Positions 60,776-64,000 of a DNA stretch of 64,000 bases are shown in pieces (the stretch's first letter is position 1; each line of letters opens with the position of its first letter). The position numbers and the translations under genes were made by a program. Under the pieces are notes generated by a model that was given only the letters and a program-made list of their open reading frames with translations, had not been told where the DNA came from and made no database searches. The stretch is from Oryza sativa Japonica Group (taxonomy: Eukaryota > Streptophyta > Magnoliopsida > Poales > Poaceae), in NCBI RefSeq assembly GCF_034140825.1, contig NC_089037.1, positions 35,369,001-35,433,000 of the forward strand, written 5' to 3'.

Positions 60776-63700
60776 CACGACGCATTTGCCGGCGAAATGG
60801 ATGATGGAATGGATCAATGCTGCAAAAGAGGTAGAACCCTAACGAGCCCTGAAGCTTAATTTTAGTCATGGCTTCTCTGAGAAAGATCAAAGGAGAATTA
60901 AGGAGTTGTGTGTGGTGCAAGTACAAGATTAGGGCTGCATTGATATATATCTCCATATATATTGTTCGTGATCGATCGAGCTGCTTCAAACCCAATTTGT
61001 CTAGAGAAATGCTAGGCGATGCTAGTTTTTGCTTTTGAGTTTTTCCTCTCGCTGTTCTTATCTCTTTCTGCTTCTCTTGTTGGTTCTTGTACTTGTCGCG
61101 TATAAGATGGTGGGATTATATTTCTCCTCTCTATATTGTTCTCCATTTTCAATATGTGTTGTAAACTTGCTATATATGCTGTTGCTAGGTAAGGTTTACT
61201 AGATTGGTGCAATGTGTTCATGGTGGAATTAAGGTGATATATATTTATCTACAAGACTACGAGAGTACTCAATGGGAGTTAGTTAATTTAATTTGGTCCA
61301 CATATATATAATGATGCATGCAATCTCTTCATATGTGTGAGCTAGCTGAATTGCATTTTGATATATGGTTGTCGGTTACTTGATGTAATGCATATAATAA
61401 TGCATGCATGTATGCGATGTTTTTTACTTCACCAAAGTATTATTAATGTATATGCATCGTTGAGAAGAAGTTTCCAAACATGCACACACATCAGTGATGA
61501 TGTTGCATTGAATTACACACTTTATCATTTCAGAATGAATAAGGTCGTGATTGGCAATGCTCCAATTCTGCAAACATTTGCCAAAAAAAAGAGAAGAGAT
61601 TATGCACATTTAGGAAACCATGATCACTTTCAGTGTCTTGTGGAGACTAGATGATATGTGCATCTATACATATATATAGGTGCACATAGACTCCATTTGT
61701 AGTACTTGTTAACACACAAATTAAGCTAGCTAGCTAGCTAGGTCATGCATACAAGAATGATCCTTTGCTAATCATCTTCTGCACCCACTCTCGCCGGCAT
61801 ACGCATACAGTACTTTGATGAATAACCAACATCGAATATTCACACATATATTTGCAAGTACTGAACACAAGACATCATCCATGCAACTATTATATTATGC
61901 AGACACATGTTGAATATAATGTATGTGTTCCTTTAGCTATCCAGATGAATCTTTGCAAATGCGGCTCAACTATAACCAACGCAAAGAATGGAGCATGAGG
62001 GATCCATAGAAGCTCTAAACTAGTGGTTCCATTTTCTCATCTTTTGAGAGATCACACAGACTTCTGACGGCACACAAACACACACACACATACACACATA
62101 GTATAAGCAGTATCAGTGATCATGCATGCACTATAGTGACCCAGTTCTCCATGCATGCATATATGGTCCTAGCTAGTAGCATTAGCCACATCTCTCCTCA
62201 CTCTCTATCTCTCTTCTATGTGAGATGGGAATGAGATAGTGTAGGTTTCTAGGTTTCCAAGCACCAATCTCCATTCAAAGCCTTTTTTTTCCCCTGACCA
62301 CGGTAATCATGGCAAATGTCCCCACAGTGCAGGCAGAGAGACAGACATTTATTCATGTGCATGCACACCCCAAGGAAGAATGAATTGAAGGGGCCAGCCG
62401 GCCAGTAACCAAGCTAGCTAGTGTACTGACTGCAATTCAGAAGTGTGCAGGAAATGGCGAGCAATCTGCTTAGTTGTGCTCAAAGAATTTGTTCTTTTGC
62501 TTCTTTTGGCCCCCCATTTGCCATCTTTTTACCTTTAGCTACTCGATCGAGGAGAGGAGATGGGAGTCATGGCAACGGCCGGCCGTCAGTAGCTTTGCAT
62601 TTCTAGAGGTTTGAAGCCAACCGGCCGGCCATTGACTGAATGCCACATCAAAGTGTGCATATTCATCCTGCTCAACCTGCAGCAGCAGATATATTGTATC
62701 GTAATTAATTCGATTATTTTCATTTGTCTGTTGATTCCAGAATACTCGATCAATAATATATATAAATCTAGCTATCTGTTTCAATGTATGGGTAAGCTTG
62801 CAGCATATACCATGTGTTGCCTATGCCACTACCAGAATGCAGAAATTCCCCGACAGCTAACAACCATACCATATGCATCAGGAATGAGCATAAACTGTCC
62901 ATCAAGAGAAACCAGTCAGGGTTAAATCATATACTTGACCTAATTTGATCGATGATCATATGAAAACTTGAAATGATATAATCAAATTATTGATCGTGGA
63001 TGACATTAATTGTTGACATATAGCTACTAACTCCGATCGATAGAGCATCGACGAACTGAAAAAATTAAGGAGATGGTCGACTCACGAATCACGATGAATC
63101 GATAGTGTTCGCGCGCGCGCTAAAATTGATGCGTATGCCGTGGTTTGCCTACCACTTTAGGAGATAAATCTACGATATCGATGCTAGCTGCTGCTAGCAA
63201 GGCTCTGAATTTCTGATCTCTGAATTCTGAAAGCGTAATAGACAACGCAATGTGGAAAGCAAAAGATTGTTTGTCTGTTTATGTAGAAGCTAAGCTGATT
63301 ACTTCATGCAGGAGAAGCTAGCTAGCACACCGGCCACACAGTGCAGTGCAGCTCATATAGCGCAGCAGAGAGAGAGAGCCTTGTTAATGTACAGTAACTA
63401 AAAGAGAGAGCTAACTAGCTAGTGCCACCTAGTGGTCATTGACGATGAAAATTAAAATTTCGTAATTAAATTTATCCTGGCACTCCAATTAATTAATTAG
63501 TGTTAAGCTCAGTGCTGGATGTATAGCCTCAATCTCAATCTCTCTCTCGTTTGTTTGCCTGTCGCTGTCTGAGGGAATCTAAGTTTTCGTCTGCTTTCGC
63601 GCAGTCCAATGCAGTACTCTTCCCCTCTTGGAGAGGGAATAAAGGCTACGACCTCACCTTGACCCCATGTGTTTATATGTTTGGATTTCATCAAATTAAT

Positions 63701-63822
63701 TACAAGACCATCACTGATGATCCTATGTAAATTAATAGTATTGAAGTTCCAATGCAATCACAAAACTAATCAGCCGCACTTCTTCTTTGCATCCTTATCA
63801 TTTTTCAAGGTCTATATAAATA
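60776..63822. other. 3' UTR of Dof and AT-rich spacer
   Basis: Probable Dof 3' UTR to about 61.2 kb. Beyond it are only short unsupported open frames, simple repeats such as (TAGC)n at 61724-61742, and an inverted GGCCGGCC pair at 62577-62630. No RNA gene recognised. Confidence 0.5.
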
Positions 63823-64000
63823 CTCCCTCCGGTTTTATTTTAATTGACGTTTTGGACAATGACACGGTCTAAAAGATGATACATCTTTGACCTTATGTTT
63901 CTATTATAATATATATAATAAATAAATGCATGTTTACTTTTATTATAGTATTTTAAAAGACAAATCTATATATATTGTTCTAGTTTCTTTAAACTAAATA
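63823..64000. mobile_element. Stowaway-like MITE, cut by the window edge
   Basis: Starts CTCCCTCCGGTTTTATTTTA after a TA dinucleotide, followed by AT-rich sequence to the edge. The right inverted repeat would lie outside the window. Confidence 0.65.

Overview
This is nuclear DNA from a grass, almost certainly rice (Oryza sativa). The signs are GC-rich first exons with GT-AG introns, many Stowaway-like and Tourist-like MITEs in introns and spacers, and single-gene promoters with TATA boxes. The order C2H2 pair, two ADF genes, HSP70, Dof matches what I recall of the distal long arm of chromosome 3. That placement rests on memory and not on a search.

Layout. 0-5 kb: a five-exon minus-strand gene for a DUF4378 protein. 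5-11 kb: MITEs and a 4-kb solo LTR. 11.5-14.4 kb: an eight-exon Rab8/RABE1 GTPase (+). 15.0-15.6 kb: a single-exon two-finger C2H2 repressor-like gene (-). 17.2-23.1 kb: a 14-exon AXR1-type subunit of the NEDD8-activating enzyme (+). 23-28 kb: a gene-free stretch crowded with MITEs. 28.4 and 32.0 kb: two tandemly duplicated single-exon C2H2 genes (+), probably ZFP182 and ZFP15. 34.8-38.1 kb: two tandem actin-depolymerizing factor genes (+), each with a first coding exon consisting only of the ATG. 39.6-42.2 kb: an RS-domain protein with nine CCHC knuckles (-). 44.1-47.6 kb: a Sec14/CRAL-TRIO protein with a C-terminal membrane anchor (-). 50.6-54.6 kb: a cytosolic HSP70 ending in EEVD (+). 54.6-59.2 kb: a gene-poor spacer. 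59.2-60.8 kb: a Dof transcription factor (+). 60.8-64 kb: AT-rich spacer ending inside another Stowaway-like element.

These genes do not form an operon or pathway. They are ordinary housekeeping genes (vesicle traffic, neddylation, actin turnover, protein folding, RNA binding, lipid transfer) mixed with stress or developmental transcription factors. The local themes are tandem duplication (C2H2 pair, ADF pair, minisatellites) and small transposons. I found no convincing new biological system. The best leads are an alternative N-terminus for the RS/CCHC protein, the tandem-repeat field behind the second ADF gene, and the diverged first ADF copy. All exon boundaries were derived by hand from splice signals, reading phase and remembered family sequences; no transcript evidence was available.
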